Below, piece by piece: positions 19,176 through 28,869 of a stretch of 64,000 bases of DNA; position 1 is the first letter of the stretch; the number at the start of each line of letters is the position of its first letter. Source of the stretch: Filobacillus milosensis (GTDB lineage Bacteria; Bacillota; Bacilli; Bacillales; Alkalibacillaceae); contig NZ_SOPW01000004.1 of NCBI RefSeq assembly GCF_004402015.1, forward strand, positions 186,001 to 250,000. Direction: 5' to 3'. The notes under the pieces are model-generated. The model was not told the origin of the DNA. It was given only the letters and a program-made list of their open reading frames with translations, and made no database searches. Both the position numbers and the translations under genes were made by a program.

Positions 19176-20477
19176 TTAATCGAAAAAGTAATTCTGTAAT
19201 CGTTTAACTAGGTTTTCTTTATCATTTGGTTTAGATTTATCTGTATCTTTCTTAGCTTTACTTACATTTTTATCTTTCATTGGTTTGACTTTTTGTGGCT
19301 CATCAGTTTGAATACCACTAACATAGTCTTTACCTTGTATTTTCGCATTACGATAGGCAAATTGCAAGGTGCCTAGACCAACTGTAAAATGAGGTTCTCT
19401 AACACCTATATGAGTAGGTACTGATGACCTTACATTAGTCTGAAATATATCTTTAGCCAAATCAATGACTCCTGGCAGGCTCATCACACCTCCAGTTAAG
19501 ACATAACCACCTGGTAAATCTCTATACCCCATTCTTCTGAACTCTTGTAATACGAAATGAAAAATTTCAGCTAATCTTGCTTCAATAATTTCCGTAATTT
19601 GTACTTGGTTAAAGATTTGTTGATCATTACTTCCAATTGTTGTGACTGAAAATGTGTTTTCTTCGATGGCATCTTTTAAATAGGCATGCCCATAGTCTTG
19701 CTTAATAATTTCTGCATCCTCTGTAGTTGTCTTCATTCCAATGGATAAATCTTTAGTAATGTTATCTCCACCAAGAGGTATTACAGATGTTTCAACCAAG
19801 TTACCGTCAGAGTAAACAGAAACTGTTGTACTACCTGCTCCGACATTAACAAGGCCTACACCTAGATTTTTTTCATCTGGTGATAACGCAACTTCTCCCG
19901 AAGCTAATGGTTGTAAACAAATATCCTGTACTTCTAAACCTGCACGTTCAACGCATTTTAGAATGTTATGTAAATTTGTTCGTCCACAAGTAATTAATGT
20001 TCCTTGCATTTCTAAACGAACGCCAATCATCCCACGTGGGTCTGTTATTTCATCTTGACCATCTACAATGAATTGTTGAGGAATGACATCAACAATCTCT
20101 CTCTCAGGCGGAATAGACATAACTTGAGAAGCCTCAATTACTCGTTGAATATCTTCATCTGAAATTTCTCTTGTTTCACTTGATACAGCAACAACTCCAT
20201 GGCAATTTTGAAGTTGTATATGACTGCCGTTTATACTTACAATAACTCGACTAATTTCCATATCTACCATACGTTCAGCCTGATCTACAGCATTTTGTAT
20301 TGAATGAACGGTTTGGTCAATATCAACAATAGCTCCCTTTTTCATTCCTTTAGATTCAGCTACACCAACACCAATCACATTCATTGTATCATTTGAAACT
20401 TCACCGATAATTACTTTGACTTTGGAAGTACCAATATCTAAACTGACTAATATTTCACTACGATTCAACTTCTGCAC
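19176..20477 (-). CDS. ftsA: Cell-division actin-like protein FtsA
   Basis: FtsA anchors FtsZ to the membrane; 433 residues. ATPase-fold signatures are LVSLDIGTSKVKVIIGEV at residues 11-28, VNVGAGSTTVSVYSDGN near residue 212, and LTGGVMSLPGVIDLA near residue 337. The C-terminal amphipathic helix LVKRLQNYFFD is the membrane tether, after a lysine-rich linker. It sits directly upstream of ftsZ. Confidence 0.97.
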   Translation of the reverse strand: MQKLNRSEILVSLDIGTSKVKVIIGEVSNDTMNVIGVGVAESKGMKKGAIVDIDQTVHSIQNAVDQAERMVDMEISRVIVSINGSHIQLQNCHGVVAVSSETREISDEDIQRVIEASQVMSIPPEREIVDVIPQQFIVDGQDEITDPRGMIGVRLEMQGTLITCGRTNLHNILKCVERAGLEVQDICLQPLASGEVALSPDEKNLGVGLVNVGAGSTTVSVYSDGNLVETSVIPLGGDNITKDLSIGMKTTTEDAEIIKQDYGHAYLKDAIEENTFSVTTIGSNDQQIFNQVQITEIIEARLAEIFHFVLQEFRRMGYRDLPGGYVLTGGVMSLPGVIDLAKDIFQTNVRSSVPTHIGVREPHFTVGLGTLQFAYRNAKIQGKDYVSGIQTDEPQKVKPMKDKNVSKAKKDTDKSKPNDKENLVKRLQNYFFD

Positions 20478-20587
20478 CTCCGACTAAGGCATCTGCTACG
20501 AATTCTTTTGTTTTCCTTATACATTAATTCAATGTATTTTATATAATACCTTCTACTCAATTAAAAAAATTACATTTTTGTACATAT

Positions 20588-21382
20588 TTAAGAATCAGAG
20601 TCTTCTTCTGAAGAATCCAATTGAACTTCTTCCCCAGATTCATAAGGCTGGAAGTATGCACCAACATCAATATATAATATCCCCTTCATATCAGGTGTTA
20701 ACTGAGATGAAATAGAAGGATATACTTTCATTTTTTCTGAGAAATTGTGGATGGATGCAATAACTTCTTGTCCATCAGTTGTAAACATTCTCAATTGATC
20801 TTGATTCATATCGTCTGGTTCCCAATAAATTTCAGAAATTAACTGTACAATTGATTCATCTAATTTTGAAAGATGGTTAGTCAATCGACTTAACTGTTCT
20901 TCATTTGAGAAACCATATAAAATTGGTGCATCCCCTCTAGGAGTTTCCAATTGAATTTCTTTAAGTATTTTTCCATTTTCTAATATTGGATAAAATTGAT
21001 TACTAGATTTCACATAACCTACTCGACTATGCTCATTAACAATAATGTTGACTTGATTATACCAACTTCTCTCAACATCAACGTTATTGATTTCCAGATG
21101 CTCTGAAACCTTTTGTTCGACATCCTCAACATCAATCATCCAAAAAGATTGGTTTGTAGATAATTCACTTAAACCAATAATATCCTCTTCTGTAACAACA
21201 CGATTATCAGACACTTGGATTGATTGAATGTGGCTTAATGGAGACTGCAAATAAACAATCACCATTATTAAGAATAAGATTACGGTTAGATAAGTGAAGA
21301 AGCGCCGATTGGCTTTCTTTTTTCTCTCTAGTTTTAATTGAGGAATTCGATCTTCTATCGAAACTACTTTTTTCTGAGCCAT
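20588..21382 (-). CDS. divIB: Cell-division protein DivIB (FtsQ)
   Basis: Bitopic membrane protein of the divisome core, 264 residues. A cytosolic segment of about 28 residues is followed by one membrane helix (FFTYLTVILFLIMVIVYL). A POTRA domain begins HIQSIQVSDNRVVTEEDIIG near residue 51. It ends in an acidic serine-rich tail. It works with FtsL and DivIC. B. subtilis has ylxW, ylxX and sbp between divIB and ftsA; these are absent here. Confidence 0.92.
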   Translation of the reverse strand: MAQKKVVSIEDRIPQLKLERKKKANRRFFTYLTVILFLIMVIVYLQSPLSHIQSIQVSDNRVVTEEDIIGLSELSTNQSFWMIDVEDVEQKVSEHLEINNVDVERSWYNQVNIIVNEHSRVGYVKSSNQFYPILENGKILKEIQLETPRGDAPILYGFSNEEQLSRLTNHLSKLDESIVQLISEIYWEPDDMNQDQLRMFTTDGQEVIASIHNFSEKMKVYPSISSQLTPDMKGILYIDVGAYFQPYESGEEVQLDSSEEDSDS

Positions 21383-21472
21383 TCAAAAAGTTTCCCCTTA
21401 AAAAATTTGTAAATTCTATTTATTTATTATATCACAAGTCAACCCTATAATAATAAGGTATTTTTGCTTAAA

Positions 21473-22372
21473 TTAAAGAATTTCTACTTCTGTTACCATT
21501 TCAATATCATATTTGTCTTTAACACGGTCTTTAATTAACTCAATTAATGCCATTACATCATCATAAGTCGCGTCATCTTCATTAACAATAAAATTACCGT
21601 GTAAATCAGAGATTTTAGCGCCACCTATTTGGTGTCCTTTCAACCCTAGTTCTTCAACAAGTTGACCAGCATGGTTAGGTAAAGGGTTTCTGAAAATACT
21701 ACCTGCACAAGGATGATCCCACGGCTGAGTTTCGCGTCTGTATTCTTTATGCTTTTTCAATTCAGCAAGAATCTCTTGTTTGTCGCCTTTTTCTAATTGG
21801 AAAATTGCCTCAATACAATACCCTTTTCTTTCATCTTGTAAAACCGATTTACGATAATCAAATTTCATTTCTTCATTTGTGAGCCATTCAGTAGTACCAT
21901 CTTCAAACAATATATGGGCTTTAACTAAGATGTTAGAGATGTCGGATCCATGAGCACCTGCGTTCATGTACACAGCACCGCCTATACTTCCTGGAATACC
22001 TCCAGCAAATTCAAAGCCACTCAGTTCATCTCTACTAATAACAGCTGATAATCTAACAAGTGGATATCCTCCACCTACACGAATTTGGTCATCCATTACT
22101 TCAAGATGGTCGAGTCCTTTACTGAATTGTATGACAGCTCCTCTAATACCTTCATCTGGTATTAGAAGATTAGAACCTCTACCAATGACTTGAACAGGAA
22201 TATCGTTTTCTTTAAGTACATCTATGGCATCTTTTAAGCCTTGAATAGATTGGGGTTGAATAAACAAGTCAGCAGGGCCACCAATCTTAATGGTTGTATG
22301 TTTCTTTAGCGGTTCATTTAGACTGACTTTACCAACTGATAGTTCATTTAATCGATCTACAATTTGTTGCAT
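21473..22372 (-). CDS. murB: UDP-N-acetylenolpyruvoylglucosamine reductase
   Basis: FAD enzyme that forms UDP-N-acetylmuramate. FAD-binding signatures are TTIKIGGPADLFIQP near residue 30 and GRGSNLLIPDEGIRGAVI near residue 66. FAGGIPGSIGGAVYMNAGAHG near residue 123 and the catalytic region CAGSIFRNP follow. The ATG at 22372 (MQQIVDRLNEL) has AAAGGATGA at correct distance and gives 299 residues; the longer frame to 22408 has weaker support. It directly follows spoVE. murG, which lies between them in B. subtilis, is missing. Confidence 0.95.
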   Translation of the reverse strand: MQQIVDRLNELSVGKVSLNEPLKKHTTIKIGGPADLFIQPQSIQGLKDAIDVLKENDIPVQVIGRGSNLLIPDEGIRGAVIQFSKGLDHLEVMDDQIRVGGGYPLVRLSAVISRDELSGFEFAGGIPGSIGGAVYMNAGAHGSDISNILVKAHILFEDGTTEWLTNEEMKFDYRKSVLQDERKGYCIEAIFQLEKGDKQEILAELKKHKEYRRETQPWDHPCAGSIFRNPLPNHAGQLVEELGLKGHQIGGAKISDLHGNFIVNEDDATYDDVMALIELIKDRVKDKYDIEMVTEVEIL

Positions 22373-22459
22373 TTCAATCATCCTTTGAAGATTAATTATT
22401 ATATTCACTAGAATATTTATTATTATAATTAAGTCTTTAATGTGACAAAGAACTTATTT

Positions 22460-23563
22460 TTACTTTATTGTCGCATAACGACTGATATTTAACAATATAC
22501 CAATTGATAATAGTGTTAATGTTAACGATGATCCTCCATAACTTAATAATGGTAAAGTTATACCAGTAACAGGAATTAATCCTATCACTACACTGATATT
22601 AATCATGACTTGAATCATAATCATAGATGTTATACCAAATGCCAACAGTGATGCTGATAAATCCTGAGCATGCAAAGCAATTAAAATCCCTCTCCAAACA
22701 ACTATGAAAAATAATCCAAGTATAAATGCCCCGCCTATTAACCCTAGCTCTTCAGCCATTACAGCAAATATAAAATCTGTTTGTGGCTCGGGCAAATAAA
22801 AATACTTCTGCATACTATTCCCAAAACCTAAACCCATTAAACCACCAGGACCTATGGCATATAAGGATTGTATTATTTGGAAACCGTCACCTAAAGGATC
22901 TTCCCAAGGGTTTAAGAAAGCCTGAATACGATTTATTCGGTATGGTGCAGAAATAATTAGCCCGGCTAAAGCCACCAAACCCAGCATAGCTAAACCGACA
23001 AAATGACTGATTTTAGCCCCTGAAACAAATAATAGCAGCATACCCGTTAGAACGAGTACAAGCCCAGTACCTAGATCTGGTTGAAGCATAATCAGGCCAA
23101 ATGGCAAAACAATTAGAGCTAACATAGGAAAGAAACCTTTCATTAAAAAAGGTAAATCATGTTGCTTTTGTGGTAAAAGTTTTGCAAATAGTAGAATCAA
23201 ACCTAATTTCATAAATTCACTTGGCTGTATACTAAATGCACCGACTCCAATCCAACTATTAGCTCCCCCTCTAACCATTCCAACTCCAGGAATAAATAGA
23301 GTTACTAAGAGGAGTAGACAGACAATGTATATGGTTACAGCCAAATTCACCCATTTAAAATAAGGAATTTTAACCATTACCCAAATACCAATTAATCCTA
23401 TTGATGCAAATAATAATTGTCGCTTTAAATAAAAAAAAGCATCTCCAAATTTGTATTCTGACCACACGTAAGAAGAGCTGTAAACCATCACAACTCCAAT
23501 AAGTAAAAGTATTAAAACAGCTGTTAACAGCACATAATCAAGATTTGACTCATTTTTTTTCAT
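22460..23563 (-). CDS. spoVE: SEDS-family peptidoglycan polymerase SpoVE/FtsW
   Basis: A 367-residue protein with about ten membrane helices. SEDS signatures are SWIGVGAFSIQPSEFMKLG near residue 103, QPDLGTGLVL near residue 160, NPWEDPLGDGFQIIQSLYAI near residue 218, and LPLLSYGGSSL near residue 336. These proteins polymerise glycan strands with a cognate class B PBP. Position next to murD and near spoVD favours SpoVE, the spore-cortex enzyme, but it could also serve as FtsW. A possible attenuator precedes it. Confidence 0.92.
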   Translation of the reverse strand: MKKNESNLDYVLLTAVLILLLIGVVMVYSSSYVWSEYKFGDAFFYLKRQLLFASIGLIGIWVMVKIPYFKWVNLAVTIYIVCLLLLVTLFIPGVGMVRGGANSWIGVGAFSIQPSEFMKLGLILLFAKLLPQKQHDLPFLMKGFFPMLALIVLPFGLIMLQPDLGTGLVLVLTGMLLLFVSGAKISHFVGLAMLGLVALAGLIISAPYRINRIQAFLNPWEDPLGDGFQIIQSLYAIGPGGLMGLGFGNSMQKYFYLPEPQTDFIFAVMAEELGLIGGAFILGLFFIVVWRGILIALHAQDLSASLLAFGITSMIMIQVMINISVVIGLIPVTGITLPLLSYGGSSLTLTLLSIGILLNISRYATIK

Positions 23564-23572
23564 AAAAAAACA

Positions 23573-23617
23573 CCCCTAACTCCTTATTGAAGTCGGGGCT
23601 AATAGTAGACAAGCCCC
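23573..23617 (-). promoter_or_regulatory. Mutually exclusive hairpins ahead of spoVE (candidate attenuator)
   Basis: On the minus strand GGGGCT pairs with AGCCCC (23612-23617 and 23595-23600). The same CCCC can instead pair with the downstream GGGG (23573-23576) in the hairpin CCCC-G-ACTTC, AATAA, GGAGT-TA-GGGG. That second hairpin ends in TGTTTTTTT and includes the spoVE ribosome binding site. Either transcription or translation could be controlled. This is a fold reading by eye. Confidence 0.4.
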
Positions 23618-23619
23618 TA

Positions 23620-24966
23620 TTAAAACTTATGCACCAATTCAATAAACATGTCTCCACGTTCTTCAAATGATTTGAATTGATCCCAACTTGCACAAGCAGG
23701 AGAAAATAAAATAATATTTCCTTCCTCACTCAGTTGGAAAGCTTTAATAGTCGCTTGTTCTAAATTATCTACTGTTGTAATAGTTGTGTAGTGGTTACGC
23801 AATGCAGCTTCTTTTATTTTCATAGCCGATTCACCATAAGTTACACAATGCTTGACATAATCAAACGCATGGATCAGTTCATCATATTCATTCCCACGAT
23901 CTAATCCACCTGCAATTAATACAATTGGTTCCTGAAAAGCTTGAATGGCTTTTAAAGTTGCTTTTATATTTGTTGCCTTCGAATCATTATATACTAAGCA
24001 GCCTTGTACTTCACCTAAAAATTGCAAGCGATGTTTGACGCCAGTAAATGCTTTAAGTACTTGTGTGATTACACTATTTTTAACATTGAAATATTTAGCC
24101 ACTGCTACAGATGCTAGTACATTTTCTAAATTGTGGTCGCCAGGTAATGCAATATCTTTTCGGTCCATTATTTTTTCGCCTTTATAGTATAGAGCTTCCT
24201 TATACATATAAGCACCATTGCTGTTTTCCTTTTTTAAAGAAAATGGCATTAAAGTAGCGTCCGTTAAACGAACAGCATTAGCTACGATTAAATCATCTTC
24301 ATTGTAAATAAACAAACCTTCACTCGTTTGATTCTTACTAATATTCATTTTTGATTGTATATAATCACCCATAGTTTTATGGTAATCGAGATGGGCTTCG
24401 GTAATGTTTAATAACACTGCTATATCTGGCTTGAGTTCGTTAATTGCCTTTAATTGAAAAGAGGATAGCTCCATTATTACTGGCTGATTTTCATTTTGCT
24501 CGCGTGCTACTTGTGATGCGACTTTTCCAATGTTTCCAGCGATTAACGGTTTAAGTCCAGCTGCGTTGAGTATTTCATGAATTAATGTGGTCGTAGTAGT
24601 TTTACCATTCGACCCTGTGATGGCAACAATTGGACCATCTATTAGATAATAAGCCAATTCAACCTCTGTGATGATTGGTATTTCTCTTCTTTCAGCTTCT
24701 TTTATTAACTCATGATGATAAGGAATTCCAGGGTTTTTGACGACTAAATCAACCTCTTCCAACACTGAAAATGGATGTTCGCCTGTAATGACCTCAATTC
24801 CTAAATCATGAAATCGTTTTGCAATATCATTTTCATTCAAAGGTGTTAAATCGTTAATTTTAAAGTTGATATTACTATCATATAATAATTGGGCTGCTGC
24901 CTCACCACTACGTGCCAGGCCCAGCACCAATACGTTTTGATAATCAAAATCTTGTAATGTCTTCAT
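23620..24966 (-). CDS. murD: UDP-N-acetylmuramoyl-L-alanine--D-glutamate ligase
   Basis: Adds D-glutamate to the wall precursor; 448 residues. The N-terminal UDP-binding region is LVLGLARSGEAAAQLL. The ATP loop AITGSNGKTTTTTLIHE lies near residue 114. The central MurD signature LNITEAHLDYH is near residue 186, and KATNIKATLKAIQAF belongs to the substrate-binding domain. Its ATG overlaps the mraY stop, so the two are coupled. Confidence 0.97.
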   Translation of the reverse strand: MKTLQDFDYQNVLVLGLARSGEAAAQLLYDSNINFKINDLTPLNENDIAKRFHDLGIEVITGEHPFSVLEEVDLVVKNPGIPYHHELIKEAERREIPIITEVELAYYLIDGPIVAITGSNGKTTTTTLIHEILNAAGLKPLIAGNIGKVASQVAREQNENQPVIMELSSFQLKAINELKPDIAVLLNITEAHLDYHKTMGDYIQSKMNISKNQTSEGLFIYNEDDLIVANAVRLTDATLMPFSLKKENSNGAYMYKEALYYKGEKIMDRKDIALPGDHNLENVLASVAVAKYFNVKNSVITQVLKAFTGVKHRLQFLGEVQGCLVYNDSKATNIKATLKAIQAFQEPIVLIAGGLDRGNEYDELIHAFDYVKHCVTYGESAMKIKEAALRNHYTTITTVDNLEQATIKAFQLSEEGNIILFSPACASWDQFKSFEERGDMFIELVHKF

Positions 24967-25952
24967 TATACGAACACCTCAATAAACAATCCAATTGCAG
25001 CGCAAAGAATTCCAACTAGCCAGAACGTTATAACAACACGCCATTCGGACCAACCAGAGAGTTCATAGTGGTGGTGTAATGGACTCATTTTAAAGATCCT
25101 TTTACCACCAGTTAATTTAAAATAAGTGACTTGCATCATAACCGATAAAGTTTCAATAACAAACACTCCACCAATTATGATCAGTAACAATTCCAATTTC
25201 ATTAAAATGGCTACTGTAGCTAATATAGCACCAATAGATAATGAACCGGTATCTCCCATAAATACTTTAGCAGGATGACTATTAAACACAAGGAACCCTA
25301 ATAGTGAACCAACCACTGCTAACGAGAAAATAGTGATCTCTGCATCTACATGATGATGCGTGCCGATAACAGCAAATGCAGCGAAAGCGATTGACGCTGT
25401 ACCTGCAACTAAACCATCTAAACCGTCTGTAAGATTTACAGCATTTGATGCTCCTACTAACATGACTAAAATTAATACACTATAGAACCAGCCAAATTCA
25501 ACAGATAAATCGGTACCGGGTACAGTGATTGTTGTGTCATAACCATTATTATGTAAAACAACATAAACCACTATAGCAATGAATAGTTGACCTAACATCT
25601 TCTGTTTAGACGTTAATCCTAAATTTCTCTTTTTAATTATTATTATCAAATCATCTAAAAATCCTATAAGTCCGTAACCTATTAACACGAATAAAAGTAT
25701 AAAAAATTCACTTGTCATATTAGCCATTTCATATTTCCAAACCATAAATAAGGATGCAAAAATAATAGATAATATAATCATAACTCCGCCCATAGTTGGG
25801 GTCCCTGATTTGGCCTTGTGAGATTCTGGTCCTTCTTCCCTTATACTTTGTCCAAATTTTAATCGCTTTAAGAAGGGGATTAAAAGTGGAGATATAATTA
25901 CTGAAAATAAAAACGCTATGCTAATCGTGATGATTAGTACAGATTGAGGCAT
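24966..25952 (-). CDS. mraY: Phospho-N-acetylmuramoyl-pentapeptide-transferase
   Basis: Integral membrane enzyme that makes lipid I from UDP-MurNAc-pentapeptide and undecaprenyl phosphate; 328 residues, about ten helices. Signatures are [16 protein letters not shown] near residue 48, the Mg-site [20 protein letters not shown] near residue 96, [13 protein letters not shown] near residue 173, and [17 protein letters not shown] near residue 289. It lies 20 bases after murF. Confidence 0.97.
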   Translation of the reverse strand: MPQSVLIITISIAFLFSVIISPLLIPFLKRLKFGQSIREEGPESHKAKSGTPTMGGVMIILSIIFASLFMVWKYEMANMTSEFFILLFVLIGYGLIGFLDDLIIIIKKRNLGLTSKQKMLGQLFIAIVVYVVLHNNGYDTTITVPGTDLSVEFGWFYSVLILVMLVGASNAVNLTDGLDGLVAGTASIAFAAFAVIGTHHHVDAEITIFSLAVVGSLLGFLVFNSHPAKVFMGDTGSLSIGAILATVAILMKLELLLIIIGGVFVIETLSVMMQVTYFKLTGGKRIFKMSPLHHHYELSGWSEWRVVITFWLVGILCAAIGLFIEVFV

Positions 25953-25972
25953 GGTGTTCCCTTCCCTTCACA

Positions 25973-27313
25973 TTATTTTAATTGATCAATGACTTTTTCT
26001 AACTCTATACCACGTGATGCTTTAAATAGAATAACGGTATCTTCGTCAATTTGTTTTTCTAAATAATCTGCTAAAGTAGTCTTATCGTTAAAGTGTTTTT
26101 TCTCTCCATTGAAGCCTGATGGTAATCCATTCAAAATGTGACGGCTTACATCACCGACTGTGTAAACAGCATCAATGTTAGAATCGATAGCTTGTCCAAC
26201 TCTCTCATGATCGGATATGGCGTAATCACCGAGCTCTAATATATCCCCTAATACAACAATTTTCTTAATGAAGTTCATTTGTTTTAGTACATCTATTGAT
26301 GCAATCATCGATGTTGATGAAGCATTATATGCATCGTTAATTATGGTAAAACCATGTTTAGATTTTAGTTGTTCAAATCTCATTGAAGGTAATTCAATAT
26401 GTCGAAGTTGGTTGATTACCTTTTCAGTATCTAAATTTAAGCATTTACACAACGCATAAGCAAAAGCTGTATTCTTTGCCTGGTGTTTCCCTAATAATGG
26501 AATCTCTATTGATTGATCATTGATTTGGAATGAAGTAGATTCATTTCCTTGATTTATGTTTTCTATAATATAATCATTGTCTGAAGAGAAGCCACATGTT
26601 AAATTATTCTTAGTATGTTGGCCTTCTAACAAAGGTTCATCACCATCAATAATTAACACACTTTCTTCTCTAAAGCCTGAAGTGATTTCTAATTTAGCTT
26701 TTGCTATACCTTCACGACTGCCTAGGTGTTCAATATGAGATTCACCAATATTAGTAATAATACCGTAATCAGGCTTCACTATATTTGATAATAATTCAAT
26801 TTCACCGAACGCGCTCATTCCCATTTCAACTACTAATGCCTCGGTATTCACATCCATATCTAATACTGTCATTGGTAATCCGATATGATTATTCAAGTTA
26901 CCTTGAGTTTTCCAGACCTTATAGGTGGAAGATAAACAATTAGCTACGATTTCTTTAGTAGTCGTTTTACCATTAGAACCAGTAATTCCAACGACAATTG
27001 GATTAATTAGTTCCCGGTAAAATGTAGCTAATTGTTGTAAACCTTCAGTTGTGTCATTTACATAAAATACTGGAAAATTATCTTCCACTCCCTCAAGGTA
27101 TCTACGACTTGAAAGGATAGCCACTGCGCCATTTTTTATGGCTTCAGGTATGAATTCATGGGCATCAAATTTATCCCCAATAATCGGTACAAACAATCCA
27201 TTTTTAACTTGTTTGCGACTGTCAGTAAACACCTCGAATATATTCTTTTCATCAATTTTGCCTGAATAATTCGTGAATAATTGCTTTAATTGATTCAAGT
27301 TAAATTTCTGCAT
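25973..27313 (-). CDS. murF: UDP-N-acetylmuramoyl-tripeptide--D-alanyl-D-alanine ligase
   Basis: Adds D-Ala-D-Ala to the tripeptide precursor; 446 residues. The ATP loop VGITGSNGKTTTKEIVANCL lies near residue 108. NEMGMSA-type VEMGMSAFGEIELL, ITNIGESHIEHLGSREGIAKAK and INDAYNASSTSM (near residue 326) are MurF signatures. It follows murE after four bases, as a classic murE-murF-mraY-murD string. Confidence 0.97.
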   Translation of the reverse strand: MQKFNLNQLKQLFTNYSGKIDEKNIFEVFTDSRKQVKNGLFVPIIGDKFDAHEFIPEAIKNGAVAILSSRRYLEGVEDNFPVFYVNDTTEGLQQLATFYRELINPIVVGITGSNGKTTTKEIVANCLSSTYKVWKTQGNLNNHIGLPMTVLDMDVNTEALVVEMGMSAFGEIELLSNIVKPDYGIITNIGESHIEHLGSREGIAKAKLEITSGFREESVLIIDGDEPLLEGQHTKNNLTCGFSSDNDYIIENINQGNESTSFQINDQSIEIPLLGKHQAKNTAFAYALCKCLNLDTEKVINQLRHIELPSMRFEQLKSKHGFTIINDAYNASSTSMIASIDVLKQMNFIKKIVVLGDILELGDYAISDHERVGQAIDSNIDAVYTVGDVSRHILNGLPSGFNGEKKHFNDKTTLADYLEKQIDEDTVILFKASRGIELEKVIDQLK

Positions 27314-27317
27314 GATT

Positions 27318-28787
27318 TTAAGTCTCCCTTATTCGATCTTCTAAAAATGCTTTGGCGATTTCTCGATCGTCGAAATGGTATCGTTTACCTTCAATTTCCT
27401 GATAGGTTTCATGGCCTTTTCCTGCAATTAAAACAATGTCATCTTTTGAAGCTGACATGATTGCATGTTTAATGGCCTGTTTGCGATCGGTGATGACTTT
27501 GAATCGCTTATCATTCAAGTGACCAGTCATATCTTTTAATATGGCCTGGGGCTTTTCACTTCGGGGATTATCAGATGTAAAGTAGGAAAAGTCACTATAC
27601 TTCATCGATACATTAGCCATTTTGGGCCGTTTAGAGCGATCTCGGTCACCCCCACACCCAACGACGGTTAATATTTTCCCTTTTTTGATTTCATTTAACG
27701 ATTCTAATACATTTTCTAAAGAATCAGGTGTATGGGCATAATCAACAATCACTGGAAAGGTTTGACCTACATCAACATATTCCAATCGACCAGGAACACC
27801 TTTCGAAAGCTGTAGTGATTTTTTGACTACCTCAATTGGTATACGGTAATGGTATGCCACCGCAATTGCTGCCAACATATTGTATACGTTAAACTTGCCC
27901 GCCATATTCGATTTAATACTAAATGTATTTTGGGGTGTGACGACTTCAAAAGAAGAATACTTTGCACCCAGCTCTAAATTCTTCGCTTTAATAAAAGCCT
28001 CGTCTGATAATCCATATGGGATAATAGGAAACGATGTTGCCCGCTCCATTACTTCCGCATATCGATCATCAATATTAATAACAGCTACTTTCTGTTGATT
28101 ATAATCATTACCCAACTGAGAAAACAGCAGTGATTTAGCATAAGCATAATCATTCATATTTAAATGATAATCTAAATGATCTTGAGTTAGGTTGGTAAAC
28201 ACAACTGTATTAAACTGTATACCATAGACTCTACCTAAATGTAATGCATGAGAAGATACTTCCATAAAAACGGTATCTATATTTTGTTTTAACATCAGAT
28301 TTAAATGTTTATGCAGAAATAAACTATCTGGGGTTGTGTTAGATATAGGAAAAGTCTGGTTACCGATCTTCATATCTATTGTTCCAATAACCGCTGTCTG
28401 GTGACCATATTCTTTAAAAATTCCATCTAATAAATAGGTCATAGTCGTTTTACCGTTCGTCCCTGTTATCCCAATAATATTTAAATGTTGACTTGGATTA
28501 CCATAAAAGCGATTTGCTAGTAAAGCTAAAGCTTTTACAGTATTAGGGACATAAATAACAGGTAAACTTGACTCGATTTGACGCTCTGCAATAATGGCAC
28601 ATGCTCCATGCTCTTCAGATTCACCTATAAAGTCATGACCATCTGAGTTAAAACCTTTGATACAAACGAAAAGAGAGTTTTTACTTACTTTTCTAGAATC
28701 CATTTCAATGTTGTCAACTAAAAGATTGGTAGGAATGTTTGCTGTGTTGTAGATCTTGAGGTCTTCTAAAAGCTCATGTAAATACAT
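27318..28787 (-). CDS. murE: UDP-MurNAc-L-alanyl-D-glutamate--meso-DAP ligase
   Basis: Adds the third amino acid of the stem peptide. The ATP loop GITGTNGKTTMTYLLDGIF lies near residue 108. TNLTQDHLDYHLNMNDYAYA is a Mur ligase signature. The motif DNPRSEKP near residue 402 is specific for meso-diaminopimelate. The ATG at 28787 follows AGGAG and gives 489 residues; seven extra residues to 28808 lack a site. The DNPR motif argues against lysine- or ornithine-type walls. Confidence 0.96.
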   Translation of the reverse strand: MYLHELLEDLKIYNTANIPTNLLVDNIEMDSRKVSKNSLFVCIKGFNSDGHDFIGESEEHGACAIIAERQIESSLPVIYVPNTVKALALLANRFYGNPSQHLNIIGITGTNGKTTMTYLLDGIFKEYGHQTAVIGTIDMKIGNQTFPISNTTPDSLFLHKHLNLMLKQNIDTVFMEVSSHALHLGRVYGIQFNTVVFTNLTQDHLDYHLNMNDYAYAKSLLFSQLGNDYNQQKVAVINIDDRYAEVMERATSFPIIPYGLSDEAFIKAKNLELGAKYSSFEVVTPQNTFSIKSNMAGKFNVYNMLAAIAVAYHYRIPIEVVKKSLQLSKGVPGRLEYVDVGQTFPVIVDYAHTPDSLENVLESLNEIKKGKILTVVGCGGDRDRSKRPKMANVSMKYSDFSYFTSDNPRSEKPQAILKDMTGHLNDKRFKVITDRKQAIKHAIMSASKDDIVLIAGKGHETYQEIEGKRYHFDDREIAKAFLEDRIRET

Positions 28788-28869
28788 GGCATCTCCTACC
28801 TTCAACACTTATTTACATTCATAGTTATTATAGCAAAATTTAGCTTGTATAAATACGAAAGATTTAGAT

